From: Candidatus Poseidoniaceae archaeon
Lineage (GTDB): Archaea > Thermoplasmatota > Poseidoniia > Poseidoniales > Poseidoniaceae
Direction: 5' to 3'
NCBI GenBank assembly: GCA_022424925.1
Contig: JAKMGM010000098.1
Span: 1 to 7,879 of the forward strand
DNA: 7,879 nt
Positions 1-6,460 of this stretch are shown here, one piece after another. Each line of letters begins with the position of its first letter. Position 1 is the stretch's first letter. The notes under the pieces are model-generated. The model worked only from the letters and a program-made list of their open reading frames with translations, made no database searches and was not told where the DNA came from. The translations under genes were made by a program, and so were the position numbers.

Positions 1-185
1 GTCATTCGGCGCGTAGCGTCAGCATCCTCATCTTCGTAGCGCCACCATGTCCTTCCACGACGTGGATGGGCGTACCTCGCCTCGGGAACAATCAGCGTCC
101 ATCCCTCCGGCAGTATTTTTTCAGCAAAGGGCCGCATCATGCTGGCATCGCCAGTCATTCCATGCATCATGATGAGCGTGGGCAA
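1..185 (-). CDS. alpha/beta hydrolase, phospholipase/carboxylesterase family (N-terminal part, runs off window)
   Basis: Only the first 61 codons are present; the gene continues past base 1. The translation begins MPTLIMMHGMTGD, a hydrophobic beta strand followed by the His-Gly oxyanion-hole turn (residues 8-9). It continues with a P-E-G-W-T-L-I-V-P-E-A strand and a H-P-R-R-G-R-x-W-W-R-Y segment. This order is typical of the phospholipase/carboxylesterase (Abhydrolase_2) branch, whose members hydrolyse ester or thioester bonds with a Ser-Asp-His triad. The nucleophile serine would lie outside the window, so activity cannot be judged. The start is taken as TTG at 183-185, because GGTGG lies four bases upstream. 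The ATGs four and five codons further in leave almost no room before the HG turn. The gene lies nine bases after the lipoprotein stop, in the same frame, so the two are probably co-transcribed. The family call is fairly sure; the substrate is unknown. Confidence 0.72.
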   Translation of the reverse strand, partial: MPTLIMMHGMTGDASMMRPFAEKILPEGWTLIVPEARYAHPRRGRTWWRYEDEDADATRRM

Positions 186-189
186 AAGA

Positions 190-197
190 CCACCTCA
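190..197 (-). promoter_or_regulatory. Shine-Dalgarno site overlapping the upstream stop codon
   Basis: Read on the minus strand, the lipoprotein stop TGA runs straight into GGTGG, then four bases, then the TTG start of the hydrolase. The same TGAGGTGG-N4-start layout occurs on the plus strand at 6449-6463. This supports the TTG start and suggests that translation of the hydrolase follows termination on the lipoprotein gene. Confidence 0.6.
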
Positions 198-1160
198 CAG
201 TGCCCATTGGAAGACAAGTGCACCGGCAACTCGGAGGTGAACAAAGGAATCTGGGCCTCGAACAGTTGCCGTAAGCGAATATTCACCCGTGTTTGAGGGA
301 ATCGTTCCGATCGCACCTTTTTCAGTTGCACCCGAACCCCAGGCGCGAGTCAATGGAGAAGCGCCTGCATGGTCTTTCATGGAAAGCGAGCCAGAGCCTC
401 CTTGACTAATTTCGACATCGAGATACCACACCAGTGTGTTCCATTCACCTTCAGATGGATGACCTTCGTCGAGGAAGGTATCGTATACTTCCTGGTCGCT
501 GTTTTCATATCGGTTATCGAGCAAATCACGAGCTCTGTAAAAGAAGACATCACCGGAGTAACCGTCTCGTGCTGCATTCAAATCCATGCGCAGTTGACGG
601 ACACCTTCAGCATCTCTCCAAACAAAATTGTCCATGAACTGATTATCACCGCTGAATGTATAGCTGATTTCATGGCCTTCCGCAGACTCAGCGGTGACTC
701 GTGCATTACCGTTGTTGATCGAGTTTGTCGTCGCCGTCCAGTCTTGGCCGAACAATGTAAACGTCCACGTATCACCAACCGTCCACGGGAAAGAGAAAAC
801 AGATTGAGGCTCGCCGTTTTCATACACGGACAGGCCATCGATGGTCATTCGGCCGAGGAAGGGGTTGTGGTTGATGACTGCATGACGTTGCGCTTCACGT
901 TCAGAAGAGATGCCGACTTGGTACACGCCATCGTCTTCATCGATTTCTGCAACGACAAGTCGTGCGCTGTCTTCACCGAATTGTGGCGTAATGAACGTGT
1001 AGAGCCACTGGTCACCGACTTCCCATTCAGGAAGCAACTTCTGCTCTTCAGTCGTCGAGTCTTCGTTTGAAGACATGGTAGAGCCAGAAGTACATCCTGC
1101 CAAGATGCTGGTGCACAACAACAGCAACAGCATTACACTTGTTTCAAGCCTTCGACCCAT
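195..1160 (-). CDS. secreted lipoprotein with two W-x-V-G-D-x-W motifs, function unknown
   Basis: This is a 321-residue protein with a clear lipoprotein signal peptide: M-G-R-R, a run of leucines (11-15), then the lipobox L-A-G-C with the lipidated cysteine at residue 23. A Ser/Thr/Glu-rich linker (24-40) follows. The mature part is soluble and acidic, with many aromatic residues, and looks rich in beta strands. Two similar motifs stand out: E-W-E-V-G-D-Q-W-L-Y (45-54) and P-W-T-V-G-D-T-W-T-F (125-134). The C-terminal 80 residues have Gly/Ser-rich strands and end hydrophobically (about 309-321). The protein probably sits on the outer face of the cytoplasmic membrane. I do not recognise a named family; similar W-x-x-G-D-x-W lipoproteins seem common in marine Euryarchaeota, which is recollection, not a search. 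The start at 1160 supplies the basic head of the signal peptide; no Shine-Dalgarno is visible. It lies 48 bases after the pyrophosphatase gene and nine before the hydrolase. Confidence 0.85.
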   Translation of the reverse strand: MGRRLETSVMLLLLLCTSILAGCTSGSTMSSNEDSTTEEQKLLPEWEVGDQWLYTFITPQFGEDSARLVVAEIDEDDGVYQVGISSEREAQRHAVINHNPFLGRMTIDGLSVYENGEPQSVFSFPWTVGDTWTFTLFGQDWTATTNSINNGNARVTAESAEGHEISYTFSGDNQFMDNFVWRDAEGVRQLRMDLNAARDGYSGDVFFYRARDLLDNRYENSDQEVYDTFLDEGHPSEGEWNTLVWYLDVEISQGGSGSLSMKDHAGASPLTRAWGSGATEKGAIGTIPSNTGEYSLTATVRGPDSFVHLRVAGALVFQWAL

Positions 1161-1208
1161 GTATAACCGAGTTGGGCTTTCTTCAAGAGCCTAACGCTTC
1201 GAGGCGTC

Positions 1209-3335
1209 TCAGAGAAGTTGCCCAGTGCCAGCCAATACAACTGCAACAATGGACATCAATTTGATGAGGATGTTGAGCGAAGGACCGGATGTGTCTTTGA
1301 ACGGGTCTCCAATAGTGTCACCAATAACGGCTGCTTCGTGAGCATCGTCGCCTTTCTTAGCACCGTCGATGTGACCTTGCTCAATGGCTTTCTTTGCGTT
1401 GTCCCATGCACCACCAGCGTTTGCCATGAACAGAGCCATGAGCACGCCTGTGACCAGAGAACCTGCGAGTAGTCCGCCAAGAGCATCTGCACCAAGTGCC
1501 AATCCAACGATGACTGGAGCAAGAACTGCGACCACACCAGGACCTACCATTTCTCGTAGTGCAGCCTTCGTTGAGATGTCAACACAGGTTTGTGAATCTG
1601 GATACGTCATGTCACCAGCAACGACCTTTTCTGGCCATGTGGTTGCATCTTCAAGGTCGCCCTCAAACGAGGAGTCATTTGACAAACTCTCGCGCATAAT
1701 GGCGAACTGACGGCGAATTTCGACAACCATGTCGCCTGCAGCCTTACCCACCGAGGTCATGGTCATAGCAGCAACAACGAACGGAAGTCCGCCACCGATG
1801 AGAAGTCCAATGACGACCATTGGGTTGGTCAATGTCAGATCGAGATTGTCTGGACCAACTGCGGCTGTATACGCAGCGAACAGAGCGAGTGCAGTCAGTG
1901 CTGCAGAACCAATAGCGAATCCTTTCCCGACTGCCGCAGTTGTGTTTCCGATTGAATCGAGTTCATCAGTAATTGCCCGAACATCAGAACCAAGTCCGCT
2001 CATTTCTGCAATTCCACCCGCGTTGTCTGCAACCGGTCCGTACGCATCGACAGTCATGGTTACACCAACGGTTGCGAGCATGCCCATTGCCGCCATTGCG
2101 ATGCAATAGAGGCCGAAGTCGTCGCCACCGAAGTGATTTGCTCCAAAGATACCTGCGGCAATCAAAATGATTGGAATAAAAGTCGACATCATTCCAACCG
2201 AAAGACCGGCGATAGCGTTGGTTGCCGGCCCAGTCTTGGACATTTCACCAATGTGTGGAATGGCCCGAGTAGGGATTCCAAACACGGGTTCAATTCCAGT
2301 ATAATACTCGGTAATAAGGCCGATAGCAATTCCAACGACACTGCCCAGAACTACGGAGTGCATGACGCCCATTTCGACATCAATGAGTCCTTGGTTGATC
2401 GAGAGGTATCCGCCCGCCCAAAACAGAAGAGCTGCGATGAAGGTAGTGTTGCGAAGTGCCGCTGCTGCATCTTTGCCGTTCTTGAGAATGAACATCGAGA
2501 AAACACCGACAATGGATGCGAGGTAGCCAATGAGTCCGAGCATGATTGGCATCATGATGTAGTCGGATGCACCGGTGAAATCTGCTCCACCAAAGTCATC
2601 CGAACTGGCGATAATCATTGCTGCGATAATTGAACCGACGAACGATTCGAAGATATCAGCGCCCATTCCTGCAACATCGCCGACGTTGTCACCGACGTTG
2701 TCTGCGATAACACCGGGGTTGCGAGGGTCGTCTTCTGGAATACCTGCCTCGACTTTACCGACCAAATCAGCACCGACGTCAGCAGCTTTGGTGTAAATCC
2801 CGCCACCAACACGAGCGAACAGAGCAATGGATGAAGCACCCATTCCAAATCCTGCTGCAGCAGAGAGGTCAGGGTTTGCTTCACCTGCACCGAGCCAGTA
2901 AGCGACAAGAGAGATACCGAGAAGGCCAAGACCGCCAACTGAAAGACCCATGACAGCCCCTCCGTTGTAGGAAACAGCAAGTGCGCCGGCTTTTCCGTCG
3001 TTCTTAGCAGCCATGGTTGTACGGCCGTTTGCGGATGTTGCGGCACGCATGCCCGAAAATCCCGCAAGAACGGATGCAAGTGCGCCTCCAAAGAATGCGA
3101 GTGCTGTATCCAAGTCGTTAAGTTGTGTCAACGCAGCACCGACGACAATCACGAAGACAGCGAGGACTCGGTACTCTGCGAAGAGGAAAGCCATTGCTCC
3201 TTTTTGCACTTCTTCAGTGATATTGGCAACCTTTTCATTGTCAATTTTCACTTTGTTAACTTGTTGGTACAGCATAAACGCAACTACAAGTCCAAAAAGA
3301 CCTGCACCAGCGGCAATCATCGGTATATTTTCCAT
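1209..3335 (-). CDS. hppA: membrane-bound ion-pumping pyrophosphatase, K+-dependent type
   Basis: This integral membrane enzyme hydrolyses pyrophosphate and pumps H+ or Na+ out of the cytoplasm; the family has about 16 transmembrane helices. From the start at 3335 it has 708 residues, normal for the family. Family motifs are all present: G-G-G-I-Y-T-K-A-A-D-V-G-A-D (177-190), D-N-V-G-D-N-V-G-D (212-220), N-A-G-G-A-W-D-N-A-K-K (639-649) and G-D-T-I-G-D-P-F-K-D (672-681), the Asp/Lys residues that bind Mg-pyrophosphate. G-N-T-T-A-A-V-G-K-G (463-472) has Ala467 and Gly470 where K+-independent enzymes have Lys and Thr, so K+ dependence is expected. A gate glutamate (Glu230) sits three residues after Asp227, as in Na+ pumps and also some H+ pumps, so the ion is undecided. 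The ATG at 3335 is preferred because AGGTG lies eight bases upstream and the protein then begins at the first helix. An in-frame ATG at 3404 would add 23 non-membrane residues. Confidence 0.97.
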   Translation of the reverse strand: MENIPMIAAGAGLFGLVVAFMLYQQVNKVKIDNEKVANITEEVQKGAMAFLFAEYRVLAVFVIVVGAALTQLNDLDTALAFFGGALASVLAGFSGMRAATSANGRTTMAAKNDGKAGALAVSYNGGAVMGLSVGGLGLLGISLVAYWLGAGEANPDLSAAAGFGMGASSIALFARVGGGIYTKAADVGADLVGKVEAGIPEDDPRNPGVIADNVGDNVGDVAGMGADIFESFVGSIIAAMIIASSDDFGGADFTGASDYIMMPIMLGLIGYLASIVGVFSMFILKNGKDAAAALRNTTFIAALLFWAGGYLSINQGLIDVEMGVMHSVVLGSVVGIAIGLITEYYTGIEPVFGIPTRAIPHIGEMSKTGPATNAIAGLSVGMMSTFIPIILIAAGIFGANHFGGDDFGLYCIAMAAMGMLATVGVTMTVDAYGPVADNAGGIAEMSGLGSDVRAITDELDSIGNTTAAVGKGFAIGSAALTALALFAAYTAAVGPDNLDLTLTNPMVVIGLLIGGGLPFVVAAMTMTSVGKAAGDMVVEIRRQFAIMRESLSNDSSFEGDLEDATTWPEKVVAGDMTYPDSQTCVDISTKAALREMVGPGVVAVLAPVIVGLALGADALGGLLAGSLVTGVLMALFMANAGGAWDNAKKAIEQGHIDGAKKGDDAHEAAVIGDTIGDPFKDTSGPSLNILIKLMSIVAVVLAGTGQLL

Positions 3336-3484
3336 ATGTAGAACACCTGTATTTGCGGCCACCAATGAACCCTTCATAAGTAGTTCGCCACAAAAAACAC
3401 CCATTACGGGGCTTTAATGACCGCCTGAGGCGATACCGATGCGCTTTCAGCACGGCGTGGAGCAAGCAATTGTTGAAAGAGGAG
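3336..3484. promoter_or_regulatory. divergent intergenic region between pyrophosphatase and NifU-like gene
   Basis: About 150 bases separate two divergent starts, so both promoters should lie here. On the minus strand AGGTG (3344-3348) is the likely pyrophosphatase ribosome binding site. An AT-rich CTTATGA around 3374-3380 could be its TATA element, giving a short leader. On the plus strand CTTTAATGA (3413-3421) is a possible TATA-like element for the NifU-like gene. An 11-base inverted repeat, CGCCT-G-AGGCG, lies at 3422-3432 and could be an operator or chance. None of the promoter elements is a strong match to consensus. Confidence 0.35.
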
Positions 3485-3838
3485 ATGCATACAGCACTGT
3501 ACATGAGCATCACCGCAGAAGAAATTCTAGCAGAAATCGGGCCTGTCCAGGAGATATTGGACGAGCACGACGGTGTGGTCAATGTTCTTGATACGACGGA
3601 TGGCAACATCATGCTCTCTCTGGACGGTGGATGCAATGGCTGTTCGTCCACGCCAATGACGGCAATGCAGATTTATTACTCTCTGAAAAAACTCGACCAC
3701 ATTCATGATGTGATTTTCGTAAACGGCGAACTTCCGGAATACATGCGAACGTTCATTGACCAAAAAATGGCCAAAGAAGCAGCAGAACCATTTACGGAGA
3801 GCGAAGACACCAAGCAACCCCGTGGCGAAATCGTTTGA
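3485..3838 (+). CDS. NifU-like Fe-S scaffold domain protein
   Basis: This 117-residue protein consists of one NifU C-terminal-type domain, which assembles or carries an Fe-S cluster and passes it to client proteins in the cytoplasm. The helix T-A-E-E-I-L-A-E-I-G-P-V, the strands D-G-V-V-N-V-L-D and G-N-I-M-L-S-L-D-G-G, and the C-N-G-C pair (Cys50 and Cys53) follow the family order. After the cysteines, S-S-T-P-M-T-A-M-Q replaces the more usual P-S-S-x-x-T-L-K. The last 30 residues are charged and probably disordered. The start is uncertain: ATG 3485 follows AAAGAGGAG directly; TTG at 3470 has GTGGAG seven bases upstream; ATG 3503 begins exactly at the conserved core. Endonuclease III nearby is an Fe-S enzyme and so a conceivable client, but nothing links them directly. 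It is transcribed away from the pyrophosphatase, and its stop abuts that of the next gene. Confidence 0.85.
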   Translation: MHTALYMSITAEEILAEIGPVQEILDEHDGVVNVLDTTDGNIMLSLDGGCNGCSSTPMTAMQIYYSLKKLDHIHDVIFVNGELPEYMRTFIDQKMAKEAAEPFTESEDTKQPRGEIV

Positions 3839-4258
3839 TCATTCGTTTTCGTTTTTACCAATCGTGTGCGGGTTTGCTCCGAACGACACGTTTTCACCTT
3901 TGATATTCATTCTCGCAGCAATTGCAATAACGATGCACACTAAAGAAAGCGGTTTGGGAATGTAGTTTGAACCCCACAGGACTCCGCCTGAAAGCGATAG
4001 CCACCACAACACTCCCGCTGCCGCTACAAGGACGATGGCAATAATGTTCTGAACGATGTATTCGGCACGAGGTGAGCGTGAAAAAGTAGCGATGAAGGTA
4101 AACAAAACTGCCGAAATACCGCACAGGGCTTCGGCAAGATGTTCAATGAAGGTAACGCTGACCACGAGTGAGCCTACATACGGTAGTTCTTCAACATGAA
4201 GTTCTGTGTTGACGGTGGAGAGCAACGTTTGAGAAGGGTCGATGCTAACACGAACCAT
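3839..4258 (-). CDS. small multi-pass membrane protein, unknown function
   Basis: This 139-residue protein is not one I recognise. Three hydrophobic stretches are visible at about residues 29-58, 68-90 and 103-117. The first is long enough for one extended helix or two short ones, and contains Glu39, His40 and Glu43. The short loop F-S-R-S-P-R-A-E between the first two is basic and probably cytoplasmic. The C-terminal tail is hydrophilic. The gene fills the gap between its neighbours exactly: its TGA at 3839-3841 abuts the NifU-like stop at 3836-3838, and its ATG at 4256-4258 overlaps the start of PolX. No Shine-Dalgarno is seen; a leaderless transcript or a later start is possible. The hydrophobic pattern and the lack of any plus-strand gene here argue that it is real. 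Confidence 0.65.
   Translation of the reverse strand: MVRVSIDPSQTLLSTVNTELHVEELPYVGSLVVSVTFIEHLAEALCGISAVLFTFIATFSRSPRAEYIVQNIIAIVLVAAAGVLWWLSLSGGVLWGSNYIPKPLSLVCIVIAIAARMNIKGENVSFGANPHTIGKNENE
3846..3856 (+). terminator. oligo-T terminator candidate for the NifU-like gene
   Basis: TTTT-CG-TTTTT begins eight bases after the NifU-like stop codon. Archaeal RNA polymerase can stop at such T runs without a hairpin. The run lies inside the opposing membrane protein gene, where it is read as the last Lys/Asn/Glu codons. Confidence 0.4.
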
Positions 4259-6194
4259 GGCAGGCGGCGGATTTACACTTCCGAAGGCACGACCGAGCGG
4301 ACCACCGTACTTTTCGCGTAATCAAGTCGCTACAGTCCTCCACCAAGTGGCAGTTCTATTGGAGTTGAATGGAGCCAATGTGTTTCGAGTTCGCTCGTAC
4401 CAAAATGCAAGCCGTATGCTGGGTGGATTGACCGAAGACCTCGGAGAACTTGTTTCAACCGGTCGACTTTTCGAAATGAAAGGAATAGGAAAGGGATTGG
4501 GCTCAGCGCTCACGCAAGCGGTTATGGACGGCGAATGGCCGAGCGATTGGAGTGACTTGCATACAAAAACACCGCAAGGGATGATTGAGATGCTGGGCAT
4601 TCCTGGTCTTGGTCCCAAGCGCATCAAACTGATGAATGAGGAACTTGGTGTCGATTCGGTCGCATCGCTCAAACAGGCTGCTACGGAGGGGCGCATCGCA
4701 CCAATGAAGGGGTTCGGTAACAAATCCCAGCAGCGTATGCTCGACGGAATCGAATTGTTAGCGCGATTTAGAGCTCGACGGCGATTGGATGTTGGCCTCA
4801 TGTACGGCGAAGCGTTTCAGTCGAAGATTGAGGCAATAAAGGGCGTTCAGAAAGCACAGTTGGCTGGTAGTGCACGACGGAGAAAGGAAACAATTGGAGA
4901 TTTGGATGTGGTGGTTGCTGTCCAAGAAGACATGCATGACGAAGTCGCTCAAGCCATCCTTTCACTGCCTGGAATTGCCGATGTGAAAGGCGCAGGTGAT
5001 TCGAAAATCAGTCTGATTCTCGACACCAGCATCTTCGATGGCGGATTTACGGTTGGTCACATCGACCCTAACGTGTTGGACGCTATTGGTGGAGATGATT
5101 ACGAGCAACTGGAAAGCGGTGGAACAATTGATGCACAAGTACGTCTCGTTTCCCCCGAAGTATTTCCCTTCACGCTTGCATATTTCACAGGGAGTAAAGA
5201 ACACAACATTGCAATGCGTCAACGCGCCATAGACCGCGGTCTGAAGTTGAACGAATTTGGACTTATACCCGATGAAAAAGCCGGAGATTTGAAGGGCATG
5301 GCTGCAGCCAAGTTCTCACTTGAAGCACTGAATGAAGCGGATATTTATCGTCACCTCGAACTGGAATGGGTGACGCCGGAACTTCGGGAAGACACTGGAG
5401 AAATTGTGGCCGCTGAATCTTCGACCCTCCCGCAATTGCTGACCGGTAGTGATATTCGTGGCGCATTGCACAACCATACGACGCTATCCGACGGTGAAGC
5501 GACGCTGGAAGAAATGGCCGATACGGCGCGTAAGATGGGGTGGAACTGGTTGGGTATTGCCGACCATTCACCGACCCTAAAAATTGCAAACGGTGCAAGC
5601 GCTGAGGATTTACTCCAACAAGGGGAAACAATCCGCACCTACAACACGGCATGGGCAGATGAAGGCACCGATTTCCGGTTGTTCCATGGTGTAGAGTCTG
5701 ATATCCTTGAAGGTGGTAAACTCGACCATCCTGACGATGTACTGTCGCAGTTGGATTACACAGTGGCTTCCGTCCATGCACTTTCAAAATGGAAGGCGCG
5801 TGATGAACTCGAAAACACGGAAGAACTCATGCGGTGTATCGACCATCCTTCGACAACCGTTCTCGGCCATCCCACTGGACGAATCCTTCAAGGGCGTGAT
5901 GGCTATGAGGTTGATTTATTCGCCGTACTCGAGCACATGGCAGAGCACAACGATGAGGGGCGTTTGAAAGCAGTCGAGTTGAACGCCAGCCCATACCGCC
6001 TTGACTTGGATTGGCGCTTGTGTAAACATGCGAAAGGTTTGGGCGTTCCCGTCATTATCAACCCTGATGCACATTCAATTCGCGGTTTGGCAGACATCAG
6101 TTACGGCGTAATGGCAGCAAGGAAGGGTTGGATCGAGTCAAACGACGTGCTCAATTCGCTCAGCGGTGAAGCCCTTTCGCAACGCCTTGCTTGA
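4242..6194 (+). CDS. polX: family X DNA polymerase with PHP domain (PolX), altered polymerase active site
   Basis: This is a 650-residue repair enzyme with the usual PolX order. An N-terminal helix-hairpin-helix domain spans about 24-85, a second hairpin G-I-P-G-L-G-P-K lies at 119-126, the polymerase palm at about 185-315, the thumb ends near T-P-E-L-R-E (378-383), and a PHP domain runs from about 404 to 640. In the palm, GS (209-210) and G-D-L-D (219-222) supply the nucleotide-binding turn and two catalytic aspartates; Y-F-T-G-S-K-E-H-N is at 314-322. The third aspartate is unusual: alignment to the T-G-S motif places Gln299 there, with Asp297 two residues earlier. The PHP metal ligands look complete: His410, His412, Asp417, Asp441-His442, Glu485, His512, His543, Asp609 and His611. 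This predicts a working 3'-5' exonuclease or phosphoesterase and an uncertain polymerase. The ATG at 4242 has AAGGG three bases upstream; ATG 4257 is also possible. It heads the right-hand gene block. Confidence 0.93.
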   Translation: MLTRTMAGGGFTLPKARPSGPPYFSRNQVATVLHQVAVLLELNGANVFRVRSYQNASRMLGGLTEDLGELVSTGRLFEMKGIGKGLGSALTQAVMDGEWPSDWSDLHTKTPQGMIEMLGIPGLGPKRIKLMNEELGVDSVASLKQAATEGRIAPMKGFGNKSQQRMLDGIELLARFRARRRLDVGLMYGEAFQSKIEAIKGVQKAQLAGSARRRKETIGDLDVVVAVQEDMHDEVAQAILSLPGIADVKGAGDSKISLILDTSIFDGGFTVGHIDPNVLDAIGGDDYEQLESGGTIDAQVRLVSPEVFPFTLAYFTGSKEHNIAMRQRAIDRGLKLNEFGLIPDEKAGDLKGMAAAKFSLEALNEADIYRHLELEWVTPELREDTGEIVAAESSTLPQLLTGSDIRGALHNHTTLSDGEATLEEMADTARKMGWNWLGIADHSPTLKIANGASAEDLLQQGETIRTYNTAWADEGTDFRLFHGVESDILEGGKLDHPDDVLSQLDYTVASVHALSKWKARDELENTEELMRCIDHPSTTVLGHPTGRILQGRDGYEVDLFAVLEHMAEHNDEGRLKAVELNASPYRLDLDWRLCKHAKGLGVPVIINPDAHSIRGLADISYGVMAARKGWIESNDVLNSLSGEALSQRLA

Positions 6195-6241
6195 TAGGAA
6201 TCAAACCACACCTTCATGAGATTCCCCTTTCTGGGAGTATC

Positions 6242-6451
6242 ATGCGTCTGCTACGTACACTCATCATGGGAGGGGTCATGTTGATTCCAGGACTGTTGTT
6301 ATCCATGCTGATTTGGTACGTTGCGGGCCAGCCATCAACTGAGCCGATGGAATCGCTAATCTGCAACGGCATCCCACTGTTTTCTGTTTCTCTTGGCCTG
6401 TTCTTTGGTTGGAAAACGGGCGAGGCGTATTCTGTGAAAATGGAATCTTGA
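6242..6451 (+). CDS. small two-helix membrane protein, unknown function
   Basis: This 69-residue protein has two predicted membrane helices, about residues 8-28 and 42-57. They are joined by a short loop Q-P-S-T-E-P-M-E-S, and a charged tail follows. I do not recognise it. The ATG at 6242 is chosen because GGGAG (6233-6237) lies four bases upstream and the protein then begins with M-R-L-L-R, a good membrane start. An in-frame TTG at 6191 would overlap the PolX stop and add a hydrophilic head, which seems unlikely. It lies 47 bases after PolX, and its stop codon forms part of the ribosome binding site of the next gene, so it is probably in the same transcription unit. Confidence 0.65.
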   Translation: MRLLRTLIMGGVMLIPGLLLSMLIWYVAGQPSTEPMESLICNGIPLFSVSLGLFFGWKTGEAYSVKMES

Positions 6452-6456
6452 GGTGG
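6449..6456 (+). promoter_or_regulatory. Shine-Dalgarno site overlapping the upstream stop codon
   Basis: TGAGGTGG combines the stop codon of the small membrane protein with a strong GGTGG ribosome binding site, four bases before the ATG at 6461. It fixes the start of the 108-residue gene and implies coupled translation. Confidence 0.65.
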
Positions 6457-6460
6457 CTGT

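Noticed and set aside
112..119. Run of T on the plus strand near the left edge
   Set aside because: It lies inside the hydrolase coding sequence, and no plus-strand gene ends upstream of it in the window.
369..1070. Open frame of 233 codons on the plus strand opposite the lipoprotein gene
   Set aside because: It is antisense to a gene with a clear signal peptide and repeated motifs, has no recognisable domain, and reads as a codon-bias shadow.
1161..1208. Possible hairpin GCCT...AGGC between pyrophosphatase and lipoprotein genes
   Set aside because: The stem is only four base pairs with no T run, so it is too weak to call a terminator.
1384..2109. Plus-strand open frames opposite the pyrophosphatase, rich in Ala, Pro and Ser
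   Set aside because: They mirror the Gly/Ala-rich membrane helices of the real gene on the other strand and have no independent support.
3336..3404. Longer pyrophosphatase start at 3404 adding 23 residues
   Set aside because: The added residues are not family-like, and AGGTG is correctly placed before the ATG at 3335.
6191..6241. TTG start for the small membrane protein overlapping the PolX stop
   Set aside because: It adds a hydrophilic head before a good membrane start, while the later ATG has a properly spaced GGGAG.
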